Shown: positions 8,689 to 15,775 of the stretch, piece by piece | How positions within the stretch are numbered: position 1 is the first letter of the stretch | Layout: every line of letters starts with the position of its first letter | Assembly (NCBI RefSeq): GCF_006715045.1 | Contig: NZ_VFML01000001.1 | Location: forward strand, 3,688,501-3,752,500 | Origin: Amycolatopsis cihanbeyliensis | GTDB lineage: Bacteria; Actinomycetota; Actinomycetes; Mycobacteriales; Pseudonocardiaceae | Length of the DNA: 64,000 nucleotides | Direction: 5' to 3' | The notes under the pieces: generated by a model | What the model was told of the DNA's origin: nothing | Database searches by the model: none | What the model saw: the letters and a program-made list of their open reading frames with translations, nothing else | Position numbers and translations under genes: made by a program

Positions 8689-9273
8689 ATGCGAAGACTC
8701 AAGACAGTGGCGTGTTGCGCGGTACTCGTCGGACTCGTCATCGCCGCCCCCTCCTCCTTCGCGAGCAACCCCGGCGCGCCGGAGCGAGGCGGGGCCTCGA
8801 TCGCGCAGATCGACGGCCCGTACCTGTTCGTGCACCAGGTCACCGGCACCTACCTCATGACGGACAACTACAACGACAACGTGAACGAGACCATCCAGAC
8901 CTGGAACCTCGACCCACCGCAGAGCACCCCCGGCCTGCGTGGACACAAGTGGCACCTCAGCGCGACCTCGCCGGGAACGTACCGCATAGAAAGCTTCGAC
9001 AACCGCCGTTGCCTGACCGCCTCCACGGTCACCGCGAAAGACCATCCCCGCCTGCAGAACTGTGACGGCGATCCACACCAGAACTGGATAATTCAACGAG
9101 TATTCACCGATCGCGCCATCTACACGATCAGCCCGCAGAGCTATCCGGGATACGCGTTGGGCATTCGGGACAACCATCCGGTCAATGACTGGTACGTCGT
9201 TCCGACCCCGACCTGGGGCGGCGACCCGAGCTACTCACAGCATTGGCAGATCATTCTGAAGTCGGCGAGCTGA
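8689..9273 (+). CDS. Secreted ricin-type beta-trefoil (lectin-like) protein
   Basis: A 194-residue protein with a clear signal peptide (MRRLKT, a hydrophobic run, then SSFAS) and so exported. The mature part has repeats with features of ricin-type trefoil domains: YRIESFDNRRCLTAS, then LQNCDGDPHQNWIIQ, and a later YALGIRDN/SQHWQI element, equivalent to the CLD...W.. and Q.W repeats. Two cysteines (in RRCLT and QNCDG) could form a disulfide. A carbohydrate-binding role is inferred. The AT-rich leader and less biased codon use suggest a recent arrival or niche-specific gene. It stands alone, followed convergently by the TauE gene. Confidence 0.65.
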   Translation: MRRLKTVACCAVLVGLVIAAPSSFASNPGAPERGGASIAQIDGPYLFVHQVTGTYLMTDNYNDNVNETIQTWNLDPPQSTPGLRGHKWHLSATSPGTYRIESFDNRRCLTASTVTAKDHPRLQNCDGDPHQNWIIQRVFTDRAIYTISPQSYPGYALGIRDNHPVNDWYVVPTPTWGGDPSYSQHWQIILKSAS

Positions 9274-9335
9274 CACCGACCGGACCGCGGCCGTGGTCGA
9301 GCGGTGTGAACCGTGCGCTCGCCACGGCCGTGGGT

Positions 9336-10262
9336 TCAGGAGCCGCTGCGCGCGGGCTCCTGCTCGGTCGGGCCGTCCTCGCCGGCCAACGCGTTGATCC
9401 GCTTCTCCTCGCGGGCGGAGCGGATCGCGGTGAACAGCCCGGCCGCCCACAGCCCGACGATGGCCACGTAGACGAGCACGATCGTCGCGGTGGACGCCCC
9501 GGCCGCGCCGAGCAGGGTACGCGCGTTGGTGAACACGATCAGCCCACCGGCGGCCGCGCCCAGCACCCGCGGCGGCATCCGGCGGACGACCCAGGCCGCC
9601 AGCGGCGCCGCGATCACCCCACCGATCATCAACCCGGCCACCACGGTGTAGTTGAGCTGGTGTTGCTGGGACAGCGCGAAGAAGAAACCGAGGCTGGCGG
9701 CGAGCGCCACGATGAACTCGGCGGTGTCCACCGAACCGACCACCTTGCGCGGTTCCAGCCTGCCGGAGGACAGCAGCGTGGTGGTGGCCACCGGCCCCCA
9801 GCCGCCGCCACCGCTGGCGTCGATGAACCCGGCGATCAGGCCGAGCGGGCCGAGAAACCGACCGCTGGGCCGCTTGCTGGTGATCAGCTTGCCCAGCTTG
9901 AGGAAGGCGAAGCGGATGAGCACGTAGAGGCCGAGCACCATGAGCACGGTGGTGATCCACACCGCGGCGGAGTCCGCGGCCAGCGAGGTGAGCACGTACG
10001 CACCGAGCACCGCACCCACCCCGCCGGGCAGCGCGAGGATGCACACGGTCCGCCAGTCGATATTGCGGAACCGCCAGTGCGAGAGGCCGGAGGCCAGCGA
10101 GGTCCCGACCTCGGCGAGGTGCACAGCGGCCGAGGACACCGCCGGGGCGGTGCCGACGGCGACCAGCGTGGTGGTGGCGGTCACCCCGAACGCCATCCCG
10201 AGTGAGCCGTCGACGAGTTGAGCGAGGAACCCTGCCAGTCCGAACAGAAGGAGCGTTTGCAT
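9336..10262 (-). CDS. TauE/SafE-family sulfite/anion exporter
   Basis: A 308-residue membrane protein with about eight hydrophobic segments, of the TauE/SafE (formerly DUF81) family of sulfite, sulfonate or related anion permeases. The duplicated family motif is visible: GFLAQLVDGSLGMAFG near the N-terminus and GFIDASGGGGWGP in the second half. The C-terminus (about 30 residues) is charged and cytoplasmic. A short leader-peptide gene of a sulfur-associated type lies about 120 bases upstream on the same strand, which supports a role in sulfur-compound handling. Start at ATG 10262. Confidence 0.85.
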   Translation of the reverse strand: MQTLLLFGLAGFLAQLVDGSLGMAFGVTATTTLVAVGTAPAVSSAAVHLAEVGTSLASGLSHWRFRNIDWRTVCILALPGGVGAVLGAYVLTSLAADSAAVWITTVLMVLGLYVLIRFAFLKLGKLITSKRPSGRFLGPLGLIAGFIDASGGGGWGPVATTTLLSSGRLEPRKVVGSVDTAEFIVALAASLGFFFALSQQHQLNYTVVAGLMIGGVIAAPLAAWVVRRMPPRVLGAAAGGLIVFTNARTLLGAAGASTATIVLVYVAIVGLWAAGLFTAIRSAREEKRINALAGEDGPTEQEPARSGS

Positions 10263-10369
10263 CGAGACCTCGATCGGGCGGGCCGCGCCGGTGGCCGGTC
10301 GCGGCGGGGACGGGTCGAGTCAGGCCGGATGACAACCGCTGGGAAAGCGCAAGACTACATCAGCGGTTC

Positions 10370-10382
10370 GGGCCGGAGGCCC
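10370..10382 (-). promoter_or_regulatory. Hairpin after the leader peptide (possible attenuator)
   Basis: GGGCC-TCC-GGCCC on the minus strand begins one base after the leader-peptide stop codon and lies about 110 bases before the TauE gene. Such a placement would let ribosome position on the leader affect hairpin formation. There is no U-tract, so it may act on elongation or translation rather than as a classical terminator. Confidence 0.4.
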
Positions 10383-10383
10383 T

Positions 10384-10452
10384 TCAGGAAAGGCGGCACA
10401 GCGCGGAGTTGACGCGCAGCAGGTCGACGTGCCTGCGCTGAACCAGCGCCAC
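10384..10452 (-). CDS. Sulfur-type leader peptide upstream of TauE
   Basis: A 22-residue frame (GTG at 10452; an in-frame GTG at 10479 would give 31 residues) ending QRRHVDLLRVNSALCRLS. This closely matches the short Arg-Arg-His-Val-Asp-Leu ... Ser-x-Leu-Cys peptides that I recall being annotated as putative leader peptides before sulfur-assimilation and transporter genes in Streptomyces and relatives. GCAGGCAGG about ten bases before the 10452 start could serve as ribosome site. The single Cys codon near the stop may sense cysteinyl-tRNA. The role as regulatory leader of the downstream TauE gene is inferred. Confidence 0.7.
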   Translation of the reverse strand: MALVQRRHVDLLRVNSALCRLS

Positions 10453-10551
10453 CCCGCCGAAACCTGCCTGCCCGCACACGCACTCGATCGTGGCAGAGGC
10501 CCGGGAAATGGGCCAGCGGTTCCCAGATACTGAGCCGGCGAGTGACGCGGC

Positions 10552-11373
10552 TCACGCGGTGGTGTGCGCCCACTCCTGGACAACCGCCTCATCGCCGACG
10601 GTGACTCGCCCGGTACGCAGCACGGCCATCTTGATGCCGAAGGTGACCCCACCCTCGGGCGCGCGCCGGTACCGGGCCAGGGTGCGGATCGGCTCCGGCC
10701 CGAGCCGTGTCCCGGTGTCCTGGTCGACCGTCGGCACCGCGCAGCGCACGCACATCTTGGTATAGCCGAACTCCAGCTCCCCCACGGTCAGCCGGCGTAC
10801 CCTGTCCTCGGTGTGCGGCTCGGTCCAGCCACCCAGCACGATGTTCGGCCGGAACCGGTTCATCGGAACCGGCTCACCGCCCTGCTCGGCGATCCGCTCG
10901 TTCAGTCCATCCAAAGAGGACGGAGTGGTGACCAGGATCGCGCTGCTGTCGGCGAACCCGGCCGTTCCGGGAACGATGCCGTCGGTCGCCCGCTGGTGGT
11001 CCGGTGGTACCCGCAGCAGCCTGCTCGGGCCGCCCAGCACGGTGCTCAGCCAGTCCGCGGCCACGGCGCCCTGATCGATGCCCTTGCCCTCCCAGGCGAA
11101 TACCGCCGCCACGCTGCGTGGTCCTTCGAACACGACGTCCAGACGCAGGTCCTCGACCCCGGGTGCGGACAGGGTCAGCCGGTCCTGTTCCAGTACGGGC
11201 CGGACGGTCGCCAGCGCGGGAAAGCGGCGCTGGGTGCGGCACATGCCGTGCTCGTCGACCACCATGAACGCCCGGTCCCGCGCGAGCCCGGTCGCGGTCA
11301 CCTCCGCGGTGCGCACCGAGGTCCCGGCACAGCCCTTGACCGGGTAGTACGCAAGCTGGTCGACGCGAAGCAC
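10552..11373 (-). CDS. MOSC-domain protein (molybdenum-cofactor sulfurase C-terminal type)
   Basis: A 273-residue soluble protein with an N-terminal MOSC beta-barrel domain (LAYYPVKGCAG ... RDRAFMVVD) and a C-terminal MOSC domain whose conserved cysteine lies in KMCVRCAVPTVD. These proteins bind the molybdenum cofactor and, in relatives, act in N-hydroxylated-substrate reduction (mARC/YcbX) or cofactor transfer. It lies just beyond the narGHJIK operon, whose enzyme needs molybdenum cofactor, but is separated by a repeat array, so co-transcription is uncertain. The GTG at 11373 has AGGG about nine bases upstream; the GTG at 11382 is an alternative. Confidence 0.85.
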   Translation of the reverse strand: MLRVDQLAYYPVKGCAGTSVRTAEVTATGLARDRAFMVVDEHGMCRTQRRFPALATVRPVLEQDRLTLSAPGVEDLRLDVVFEGPRSVAAVFAWEGKGIDQGAVAADWLSTVLGGPSRLLRVPPDHQRATDGIVPGTAGFADSSAILVTTPSSLDGLNERIAEQGGEPVPMNRFRPNIVLGGWTEPHTEDRVRRLTVGELEFGYTKMCVRCAVPTVDQDTGTRLGPEPIRTLARYRRAPEGGVTFGIKMAVLRTGRVTVGDEAVVQEWAHTTA

Positions 11374-11441
11374 GCCGTCCACCCTAGCGGGTCTGGATGG
11401 TCTCGATCACCCGGTTGCGCGGCGCCGGCCGCTGAGTTCGG

Positions 11442-11540
11442 CAAACTCGCCTACGCGAACGGCAAACTCGGTTACGCGAGGGGCCAACTCGGTTACGCGA
11501 GGGGCCAACACGGTTACGTGGGGGGCAAACACGGTTGCGG
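11442..11540. repeat. 21-bp hairpin repeat array 1 (4.7 units)
   Basis: Units start at 11442, 11463, 11484, 11505 and a partial at 11526, each of the form C(A/C)AAC(T/A)CG-loop-CG(A/T)G-GGG. Within a unit a 4-bp stem forms: CTCG-GTTACG-CGAG in units two and three, CACG-GTTA-CGTG in unit four. The array lies just after narK and before the MOSC gene. Related arrays are at 19726, 27662 and 63516. Confidence 0.9.
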
Positions 11541-11545
11541 CCGGG

Positions 11546-12850
11546 CTATGGCGTGGTCGCTCGCCGGGGTTCGAGCTCGCAGGCCCAGGTCCATCGGGTC
11601 AGCCAGCCCACGCCGGTCAACCCGCCGGCGACCAGCACGGTGATCGCGAGGAAGGCGCTCGAGTAGCCCCCGGGACCACCGGCGGCGATCGCGCCCATGA
11701 CGGGCGGCAGGACGAACCCGCCGACCGCGCCGAGGCCGCTCACCCAGCCGGCGGCGCCGCCGATGGCGTGCGGGACGTAGCACGGCAGCAGCTTGAACAC
11801 GACGGCGTTCTGCAGGCCCATCCCGATGGCGATGCCGATGGTCGCGAGGAAGGCGATCCAGAACCGGCCGGTAAGGGCGACAGCCAGGCTGGCTCCCCCG
11901 ATGAGCAGGAAGTTGCCGAGCAACGCGTACCGAATCGAGATCCGGTCGGACAGCAGCCCGCCCGGTACCCGGACGAGCGCCGCGACCAGGGCGAACGCGA
12001 AGGTCAGCAGGCCCCCTTGACCGAGCGAGGTGTGGTAAGCACCGTTCCAGTATGTCGGCAACCATGCGGTCAGCGCGAGGAAGCCGCCGAAGGAGATGAG
12101 GTAGCAGCCGACCAGGACCCAGGTTGCCGGCTCTCTCGCCGCCGCGCGAAGGCCGCCGGTGAGGGAGCCGGGCGGCACCAGTTCCTGACCGAAAGCCGCC
12201 AGTTGCTCGCTGTCGGCGGGCAGCGCGGCCTTGCGTAGCTGGAACCACGGCGCGTCGCGCATCGCGACCGCGTAGCCGATGGTGATCAGCAGCAGCACGA
12301 CCGTCCATAACCCGTAGGCCGCGAGCATGGACAGCGAGGCGACGATCATGGGCAGGAAAAGGGCCGACAGGCTGGGGCCGGTGTTCCCGATCCCGGCATA
12401 GATGCCGAGCGGCCCGCCCTGGCCGTTCCTCGGGAACCAGTAGGAGATCTGCGCGGTACCGACCGGGAAGCTCGCGATACCGCAGCCGATCAGTACCCCC
12501 AGCCCGAGCAGCAGCGGGTAGGTGCCGGCCATCTCGCCGGGATAACGGCTCCACAGCAGCAGAATCAGCCCGATCATGCCGGCCAGGGTGAGGCCGAGCA
12601 GGACGAGAAACGGTGCACGGCCGCCGATCCGATCGACCATGGCGCCGAACGGGATCCGCAGCAGCGAGCCGGTGAGGCTGGGTGTTCCGGCCAGCAGTCC
12701 GGCCTCGATCGGGCTCAGCCGCAGCAGGTTCACGAACTCGGGAACCAGCGGGCCGAAGACGGCGACCCCGGCGAAGCCACCGAAGAAGCCGAGTGTCGCC
12801 AGCCACAGTGCGCGCTGCCTGCTCCCCCTGACGGCCGGGCGGGGAATCAC
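11546..12850 (-). CDS. narK: Nitrate/nitrite transporter, MFS family
   Basis: A 434-residue major facilitator protein with about twelve membrane segments that brings nitrate in and/or exports nitrite for the nitrate reductase encoded just upstream. The nitrate-signature loop is visible as YAGIGNTGPSLS in the first half, and the second conserved glycine motif as GLGAVGGFVLPP. The GTG start at 12850 overlaps the narI stop (GTGA), so it is the fifth gene of the operon and probably translationally coupled; a longer frame to 12979 would run inside narI. The mature N-terminus begins VIPRPAVRGSRQRALW. Confidence 0.92.
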   Translation of the reverse strand: MIPRPAVRGSRQRALWLATLGFFGGFAGVAVFGPLVPEFVNLLRLSPIEAGLLAGTPSLTGSLLRIPFGAMVDRIGGRAPFLVLLGLTLAGMIGLILLLWSRYPGEMAGTYPLLLGLGVLIGCGIASFPVGTAQISYWFPRNGQGGPLGIYAGIGNTGPSLSALFLPMIVASLSMLAAYGLWTVVLLLITIGYAVAMRDAPWFQLRKAALPADSEQLAAFGQELVPPGSLTGGLRAAAREPATWVLVGCYLISFGGFLALTAWLPTYWNGAYHTSLGQGGLLTFAFALVAALVRVPGGLLSDRISIRYALLGNFLLIGGASLAVALTGRFWIAFLATIGIAIGMGLQNAVVFKLLPCYVPHAIGGAAGWVSGLGAVGGFVLPPVMGAIAAGGPGGYSSAFLAITVLVAGGLTGVGWLTRWTWACELEPRRATTP

Positions 12851-13575
12851 CGTCGCCAGCCCCGGTGTGGCCGGCGAGTGCCGATCCGGTCGCCGGCGCG
12901 ACCGCGGTAGACGATGTAGGGACGGACCAGGTACCGGACCGGTGCGCTGAAGGCGTGCACGAGTCGGCTGAACGGCCACAGCGCGAACAGCGCCATGCCG
13001 AACAGGGTATGGAGCTGGTAGTCGAGTGGTGCCTGCGCCATCGGGCCCGGCCGTGGCTGCAGCAGGAAGATGCCACGGAACCAGGGGGCAACGGTCTCCC
13101 GGTAGTCGTAGCCGCCGCGCAGGCCGTTGTCCACGACGGTGGCGAGCAGCCCGGTGAGGACGGCCAGCCCGAGCAACAGGTACACGGCGATGTCATTCCC
13201 GCTGGTCGCCTTGCGCACGGCCACGACACGTAGTCGCCGCCACAGCAGCACCACCAGCCCCGTCGCGGTGGCGGCGCCGGCAAGGGTGCCGAGAGTCAGC
13301 GAAACGAGGCGGTAGTTCGTCGCGGTGATGCCGAGGAACTCGGTGACTCCCTTGGGCACCACGAGGCCGAGGATGTGGCCGCCGATCACGAGGAACAGCC
13401 CGGCGTGGAACAGCGGGCTTGCGATACGCAGCAGCCGCGACTCGTGTAGCTGGCTGGAGCGGGTCGTCCAGCCGAACCGGTCGTGCCGGTAGCGCCAGAT
13501 CGTCCCGCCGACAAAAGTCAGTAGCGTCAGGTAGGGCAGCACCACCCACAGCAGCAGGGGCACGGGCCCGCTCAT
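12847..13575 (-). CDS. narI: Respiratory nitrate reductase gamma subunit (cytochrome b)
   Basis: NarI (242 residues) is the membrane cytochrome b that takes electrons from menaquinol and passes them to NarH. About five membrane helices are visible. Histidines suited to haem ligation are in SPLFHAGLFLVIGGHILG and in YQLHTLFG ... RLVHAFS near the C-terminus, the usual NarI pattern. The ATG at 13575 overlaps the narJ stop as ATGA. The C-terminal tail is Arg-rich. Length is normal. Confidence 0.95.
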   Translation of the reverse strand: MSGPVPLLLWVVLPYLTLLTFVGGTIWRYRHDRFGWTTRSSQLHESRLLRIASPLFHAGLFLVIGGHILGLVVPKGVTEFLGITATNYRLVSLTLGTLAGAATATGLVVLLWRRLRVVAVRKATSGNDIAVYLLLGLAVLTGLLATVVDNGLRGGYDYRETVAPWFRGIFLLQPRPGPMAQAPLDYQLHTLFGMALFALWPFSRLVHAFSAPVRYLVRPYIVYRGRAGDRIGTRRPHRGWRR

Positions 13576-14207
13576 CGGCTCGACTCCCTCGCCGCGGTCG
13601 CGCCGTAGGGCTCGAGCCCGACCAGTTCGGCCGGTGGGGAGGAGGGCAGCGGCTCGGTCGGCCGGTTGGGCAGGGCGATCAGCACCGCGCTGATCGCGGC
13701 CTCGTACGGGGTCCCGCACGCGGCGAGGTTGCTCCGCAGCATCGACAACGCGGGCCGGAAGCCGGCCAGCGCTCGTGCACACTCGGTACCCGAAGCCGTC
13801 GCCGCGAGCTCCAGTAGCGCGGGTAGGTAGTCGGGCAGCTCGCCACCACGCGGACGGTAACCGTAGCGCCGGTACAGTCCGGCCAGCTCGGCGAGCGCGG
13901 AACCGCGCAACCGGGTGTCCCCGTGGGTGTACCAGGTCAGGTGCAGCCCTCGCCGCGGTCGCGTGTCGAACACGCCGACGTAGTGTTCTTCGGCGTCCCC
14001 GCGCCGCGTCGCGTGCAGGTGGTCGAGAACCAGCGCCAGCTCTCCCGCCGACGGGGTGTCGCCGAGCTCGTCGGCGCAGCGGCGAAGCAGCGGGAGGTAC
14101 TCGTACAACGTGTCATCGGGGTAGTGCAGGCACCACGCCGCCAGCAGCCAGGACACCGGGCGGGATCGTCGCCGCCTCCCGGAGGCCCGCTTGCCGAAAG
14201 GTCTCAT
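13572..14207 (-). CDS. narJ: Nitrate reductase assembly chaperone
   Basis: NarJ (211 residues) is the soluble chaperone of the TorD family that holds apo-NarGH during molybdenum-cofactor insertion and membrane docking. It is not part of the final enzyme. The helical pattern with WLLAAWCLHYPDDTLYEYLP at the start and EEHYVGVFDTRPRRGLHLTWYTHGD in the middle is diagnostic. The start ATG overlaps the narH stop, and its stop overlaps narI, in the standard narGHJI order. Confidence 0.93.
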   Translation of the reverse strand: MRPFGKRASGRRRRSRPVSWLLAAWCLHYPDDTLYEYLPLLRRCADELGDTPSAGELALVLDHLHATRRGDAEEHYVGVFDTRPRRGLHLTWYTHGDTRLRGSALAELAGLYRRYGYRPRGGELPDYLPALLELAATASGTECARALAGFRPALSMLRSNLAACGTPYEAAISAVLIALPNRPTEPLPSSPPAELVGLEPYGATAARESSR

Positions 14208-15775
14208 GTGGACTCTCCGGAGCTCGTGCGGAACAGGCCGTCCGGGCGGGTACCGGTCGGCCAGCTGGCCAGCTCGGTGCCGCCGCGACTCGCCGGGGCC
14301 CCACCCATGCCTGGGCCGCCCTCGGTGTCCAGGCTGCAGGTTGTGGCCAGCCCTTCCAGGTCGTGTGCCTCGCCGATGCCCGCGGTGGGGATGACGTAGC
14401 GTTCGTCGTACCTGGCCAACGCCAGCAGCCGGTACATGCTCGCCACATCCCGCTCGGTGAGTCCTGCCGCCTCCAGTGGCTCGGTGTTCGCGGGTTCGTC
14501 GAGGTTGACCGAACGCATGTAGCAGCGCATGGCGGCCAGCTTGCGTAGTGCCGCGCGCACCGGCTCCGGATCGCCGGCGGTGAACAGCGCCGCCAGGTAC
14601 TCCACCGGTATCCGCAGCGCGTCGATGGCGCCGAACAGGTTGCCGTGGTTCTCGCCGTCGAAGCCGGTCTCCGCCACCGCGTTCACCACGGGCGACAGCG
14701 GCGGGATATACCAGACCATCGGCAGGGTCCGGTATTCCGGGTGGAGTGGCAACGCGACCCGGTACCGCTGGATGAGCTCCGCCACCGGGGACCGGCGGGC
14801 GGCCTCCAGCCAGTCATGCGAGATGCCCGCGCGGCTCGCCGCGGCGGACACCTCGGGGTCGTCCGGGTCGAGGAAGAGATCGCGCTGGGCCGGGTAGAGG
14901 TCGCGCTCGTCGGCCACGCCAGCGGCCGCCCCGACCCGGTCGGCGTCGTAGAGCAGTACCCCGATGTAGCGCAGCCTGCCGACGCAGGTTTCCGCGCAGA
15001 TGGTCGGCTCGCCCGCCTCCAACCGGGGGTAGCAGAACGTGCATTTCTCGGCCTTGCCGGTGCGATGGTTGAAGTACACCTTCTTGTACGGGCAGCCCGA
15101 GACGCACATGCGCCAGCCACGGCACGCGTCCTGGTCGACCAGCACGATCCCGTCCTCGATCCGCTTGTACATCGCGCCGGAAGGGCAGGAGGCGACGCAG
15201 GACGGGTTCAGGCAGTGCTCGCAGATGCGCGGCAGGTAGAACATGAACGACTGCTCGAACTCGAACCGGATGCGCGTTCCCAGCTCCTCGCGCAACCCGG
15301 CGATCACCGGATCGGCTTCGCCCCGATCACCGATACCGAGGCTGTCGTCCCAGTTCGGTCCCCACCGCACGGCGGCGGGCTGCCCGCTGATGGCCGAGGT
15401 CGGGCGGGCCACGGGGCTGTCCTCGCCGAGCGGTGCCTCGGTGAGGTTCCGGTAGTCGTAGGTCCACGGCTGGTAGTAGTCGTCGAGCGTCGGCAGGTCC
15501 GGATTGCAGAAGATGCGCCACAGCCGGCGCAACCGGCCGCCGCCGCGCAGTTCGAGCCGGCCACGCCGGTTCAGCTTCCACCCGCCGCGCCAGGTGTCCT
15601 GGTCCTGGTACCCGCGCGGGTAGCCTTGCCCGGGGCGGGTTTCCACGTTGTTGAACCAGGCGTACTCCACACCGTCGCGGTTGGTCCAGGTCTGCTTGCA
15701 GGTGACCGAGCAGGTGTGGCACCCGATGCACTTGTCCAGGTTCATCACCATGGCCACTTGGGCCATCACCCTCAT
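14204..15775 (-). CDS. narH: Respiratory nitrate reductase beta subunit (iron-sulfur)
   Basis: NarH (523 residues) carries four iron-sulfur clusters linking NarI haem to NarG. The cysteine groups are visible: CIGCHTCSVTCKQ at the N-terminus; CEHCLNPSCVASCP; CRGWRMCVSGCPYKK, where a Trp replaces one Cys as expected for the [3Fe-4S] site; and CTFCYPRLEAGEPTICAETC. The ATG at 15775 follows AGGAGGTGGAG, and it shares one base with the narG stop. The open frame continues upstream to 16195 inside narG but that part is a shadow. Confidence 0.97.
   Translation of the reverse strand: MRVMAQVAMVMNLDKCIGCHTCSVTCKQTWTNRDGVEYAWFNNVETRPGQGYPRGYQDQDTWRGGWKLNRRGRLELRGGGRLRRLWRIFCNPDLPTLDDYYQPWTYDYRNLTEAPLGEDSPVARPTSAISGQPAAVRWGPNWDDSLGIGDRGEADPVIAGLREELGTRIRFEFEQSFMFYLPRICEHCLNPSCVASCPSGAMYKRIEDGIVLVDQDACRGWRMCVSGCPYKKVYFNHRTGKAEKCTFCYPRLEAGEPTICAETCVGRLRYIGVLLYDADRVGAAAGVADERDLYPAQRDLFLDPDDPEVSAAASRAGISHDWLEAARRSPVAELIQRYRVALPLHPEYRTLPMVWYIPPLSPVVNAVAETGFDGENHGNLFGAIDALRIPVEYLAALFTAGDPEPVRAALRKLAAMRCYMRSVNLDEPANTEPLEAAGLTERDVASMYRLLALARYDERYVIPTAGIGEAHDLEGLATTCSLDTEGGPGMGGAPASRGGTELASWPTGTRPDGLFRTSSGEST

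Noticed and set aside
11442-11540. CRISPR array
   Set aside because: Units are contiguous 21-mers with no unique spacers between them, and no cas genes are present.
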